This document shows, piece by piece, positions 62,236 to 64,000 of a stretch of 64,000 nt of DNA (position 1 is the first letter of the stretch; every line of letters begins with the position of its first letter). Origin of the DNA: Aquimarina macrocephali JAMB N27 (GTDB taxonomy: Bacteria > Bacteroidota > Bacteroidia > Flavobacteriales > Flavobacteriaceae). Below the pieces are notes generated by a model. The model was not told the DNA's origin, did no database searches, and saw only the letters and a program-made list of their open reading frames with translations. Position numbers and translations under genes: made by a program. The stretch spans positions 62,001-126,000 of the forward strand of contig NZ_JACA01000003.1 of NCBI RefSeq assembly GCF_000520995.1. The letters are read 5' to 3'.

Positions 62236-63045
62236 TTACAAGGTTTTACTTTTTTCTATACTAGGTTTTTTAAATAATGAACTAGAAACTTTTTTCTTAT
62301 CTATTTTAGCATTTACAAAATTCATTTCACTTTTAACCTCTCCTACTACACCATCTTTATAAGCTCTCCATTTAAGGGATGTAGGAAGCAATATTCCATT
62401 TACATCATTCCAATTTGCATATTCTATGAGGCTTATTTTTTCGCTAGATTCTTTACTGAAAAATGTAACTGTATAGCCTAGAAATTTCATTTTCCCAGAT
62501 GGTTTATCAAAATAAAGAAAATAATTGTCTTTGGGTGAATCTCCAATACCATCTCCATAAGATATTTTATAGCCTGCATACGAAATATCACCCACCTTAA
62601 GGTCATCTACTTTTTGATATGAAATTCCATCATCACCCAACACAAAAGGCATTGCATAAAAATAGAACATCAAATTATGATAGAAACGAGGATTTCCCTT
62701 GAAATAAGTAGAATCCTGCTCTAACCAAGCTTCTTTACCATCAAATCCTAAAACGAATTTATCTGTTTCTACACGTGCATAACGGGTTTTAAGATCGATA
62801 GTGTGCTTTTCGTTTCCTTCAGGCTTAGCTATCTCAAAAATCATGCTATTCATTTGATCAAACGCATTGATACCCCCATGAGCTTTAAAAACAGCAGCAA
62901 TATCTTCGGGAAAATCTCCAGATCGATCTGGTATAACCTCTTCTTTTTGTTCTTCCTGAACTTTGGTTTCTTTTTCTGGTTTTACTTCTTGTTTACAGGA
63001 GATAATAGTTGTAATCAAAAGTGATACTAGGATAAGATTTTTCAT
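62236..63045 (-). CDS. DUF6503-like lipoprotein
   Basis: A 269-residue lipoprotein (Cys17 in TTIISC) with a highly charged linker (about 18-45) and a beta-rich domain. The landmarks FKAHGGINAFDQMNSM, FVLGFDGKEAWLEQDS, FYHNLMFYFYAMPFVLGDDG and the DYFLYFDKPSGKMKFLGYTV region (NYFLYFDKPSGK) match the DUF6503 family of flavobacterial lipoproteins, which fold like LolA-type shells. Its ligand is unknown. Confidence 0.8.
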   Translation of the reverse strand: MKNLILVSLLITTIISCKQEVKPEKETKVQEEQKEEVIPDRSGDFPEDIAAVFKAHGGINAFDQMNSMIFEIAKPEGNEKHTIDLKTRYARVETDKFVLGFDGKEAWLEQDSTYFKGNPRFYHNLMFYFYAMPFVLGDDGISYQKVDDLKVGDISYAGYKISYGDGIGDSPKDNYFLYFDKPSGKMKFLGYTVTFFSKESSEKISLIEYANWNDVNGILLPTSLKWRAYKDGVVGEVKSEMNFVNAKIDKKKVSSSLFKKPSIEKSKTL

Positions 63046-63116
63046 GATTAAGATTTGTAAATAAGTTAATTCTAGACAATGTAGTCGTATTACTTAAATT
63101 ACCTTACAATACTGTA

Positions 63117-64000
63117 TCACCAGCTTTTTGATTTTTTTAAAATTTCTCCAGATTCATAAACATGGTTTTTATCTGAAAAAGTATAATTCTTATCATTATA
63201 CCTAAAAGTCTTTGCATCTGCACCGTCAACAATTTGTCCATGAAAAAAAACAAGGCTATCATCTTTCACATAGCCATATCCTATTTCTTCAAGAGTTGAC
63301 GCATTGGCTTTTTCAAGAATTTTCCCTTTATAATAAATATTATCATCTATTTTAACAATAGAATTATCATTGTAAAACTGTATTTGATCAGCATTTTTAA
63401 AAGGAATGCGAACTATTCTATCCTTAATATCAAGATCAATGTTATCGGTATGAATATATACATATTCATCATCACGAATACAAAAATAAGCTAAATCAAC
63501 AACCTGAGATACATTTACTTCTGTTCTATATAATGGTTGTTGATACCAATAATAATACACTCCATTTTTATCTTTACAAAACTGACTATTCACGACATCA
63601 AAAGACTCATAATCAACTCCTTGCATTTTTTCATTATTTCTAAAGATAAAATTCTTATCCTTTGCAAAATCATAATTCAGTTGTTCATATGTTTCAGGAT
63701 CTGCATCTTCTAATATTTTAAAACCATCGCCAGTATCACTAATATGATAATAATTATCTACAAGGACATATACATGATTTTTATCTATAGGAACATAACC
63801 AGCTTTTACATCAAAAGAAGGCACATCTACTCCAAAATCAATTATTTTTGATTTAAAATATGCATATTCTTTATCTTTTGCATAATCTCTTCCTAAAACT
63901 TGAAAAGTAGTAAAATCAACATCCATTTCATGCTTCCCTAAAGAAAACCAATTTCCCATAGGGCTGTATATAATTTCATCACCACCCCGTGTATAAAAGT
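63117..64000 (-). CDS. DKNYY-type repeat protein (5' end beyond the window)
   Basis: At least 294 codons; a methionine at 63959 is not the start, because the frame stays open to the window edge with residues FYTRGGDEIIYSP before it. The protein consists of repeats of about 25-30 residues of the DKNYY/DKNHVYY kind, such as YAKDKEYAYFKSKII, FAKDKNFIFRNNEKM, FCKDKNGVYYYWYQ and YVKDDSLVFFHG, each with a D-K-x-x-V/A-Y/F core. Such repeats are common in Bacteroidota as surface or periplasmic proteins of unknown role. Confidence 0.82.
   Translation of the reverse strand, partial: FYTRGGDEIIYSPMGNWFSLGKHEMDVDFTTFQVLGRDYAKDKEYAYFKSKIIDFGVDVPSFDVKAGYVPIDKNHVYVLVDNYYHISDTGDGFKILEDADPETYEQLNYDFAKDKNFIFRNNEKMQGVDYESFDVVNSQFCKDKNGVYYYWYQQPLYRTEVNVSQVVDLAYFCIRDDEYVYIHTDNIDLDIKDRIVRIPFKNADQIQFYNDNSIVKIDDNIYYKGKILEKANASTLEEIGYGYVKDDSLVFFHGQIVDGADAKTFRYNDKNYTFSDKNHVYESGEILKKSKSW

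Overview
The window looks like a chromosomal segment of a low-GC marine-type member of the Flavobacteriaceae (Bacteroidota), probably close to Aquimarina. This is inferred from gene content: the gliding-associated lipoprotein GldI, a SusC/SusD pair, a FecI/FecR/TonB-receptor signalling unit, many lipoproteins with a C-terminal lipobox cysteine, the long Bacteroidota form of LepB, DUF5683, DUF6122, DUF721 next to recF, and the small protein conventionally (mis)named riboflavin synthase beta in this family. I see no rRNA, tRNA, CRISPR array, intact insertion sequence or prophage.

Layout. 1-7050: two tandem copies of a secreted unknown protein (the first cut by the window edge), the large subunit of methylmalonyl-CoA mutase, and two tandem paralogues joining a TonB-receptor plug domain to TPRs with no beta-barrel. 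7196-14730: a 2,4-dienoyl-CoA reductase behind a 24-bp palindrome, then a housekeeping run parA-parB-DUF5683-dapB-lepB-WbqC-DUF6122 and a lipoprotein. 14774-21104 (minus): EEP nuclease-like protein, two rhomboids, mutL, a small membrane protein, ribH and a TPR membrane protein. 21241-23476: recF, lipoprotein, DUF721 (DciA-like) and a convergent thioesterase.

23601-37025 is a nutrient-uptake and surface-signalling region: two large repeat lipoproteins flank a SusC/SusD operon, followed by an ECF sigma factor, FecR and an STN-type TonB receptor, then a secreted C1 cysteine peptidase. The two lipoprotein genes and fecR share a bipartite upstream element (GGGGTAGGGTAA, exactly 10 nt, AAWCGTT), which suggests one sigma-controlled regulon. 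37103-41582: ndk, a PhoD-like phosphatase and an nrnA-gldI-PPIase operon.

41698-53995 (all minus) is accessory in character: a serine-hydrolase-like 3' remnant, a divergent acyl-CoA dehydrogenase-like protein, five small membrane-protein genes that all carry the same ~23-nt leader 4-5 nt before their start codons, a YtrA-type GntR/ABC operon ending in a GIN-domain protein, and a set of small stand-alone genes (DUF2867, GNAT, SRPBCC, NTF2-like, lipoprotein), then pepD. 54176-64000: a DUF3810 zincin-like membrane protein, two tandem secreted paralogues, two amidohydrolase-family proteins with partly degenerate metal sites, a TPR protein, a DUF6503-like lipoprotein and a DKNYY-type protein running off the right edge.

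The features most worth following are the shared leader before five unrelated membrane proteins, the three-copy bipartite promoter-like element, the barrel-less plug/TPR proteins, and several long perfect inverted repeats between genes. All functions are read from sequence by recognition only; no database search was run.
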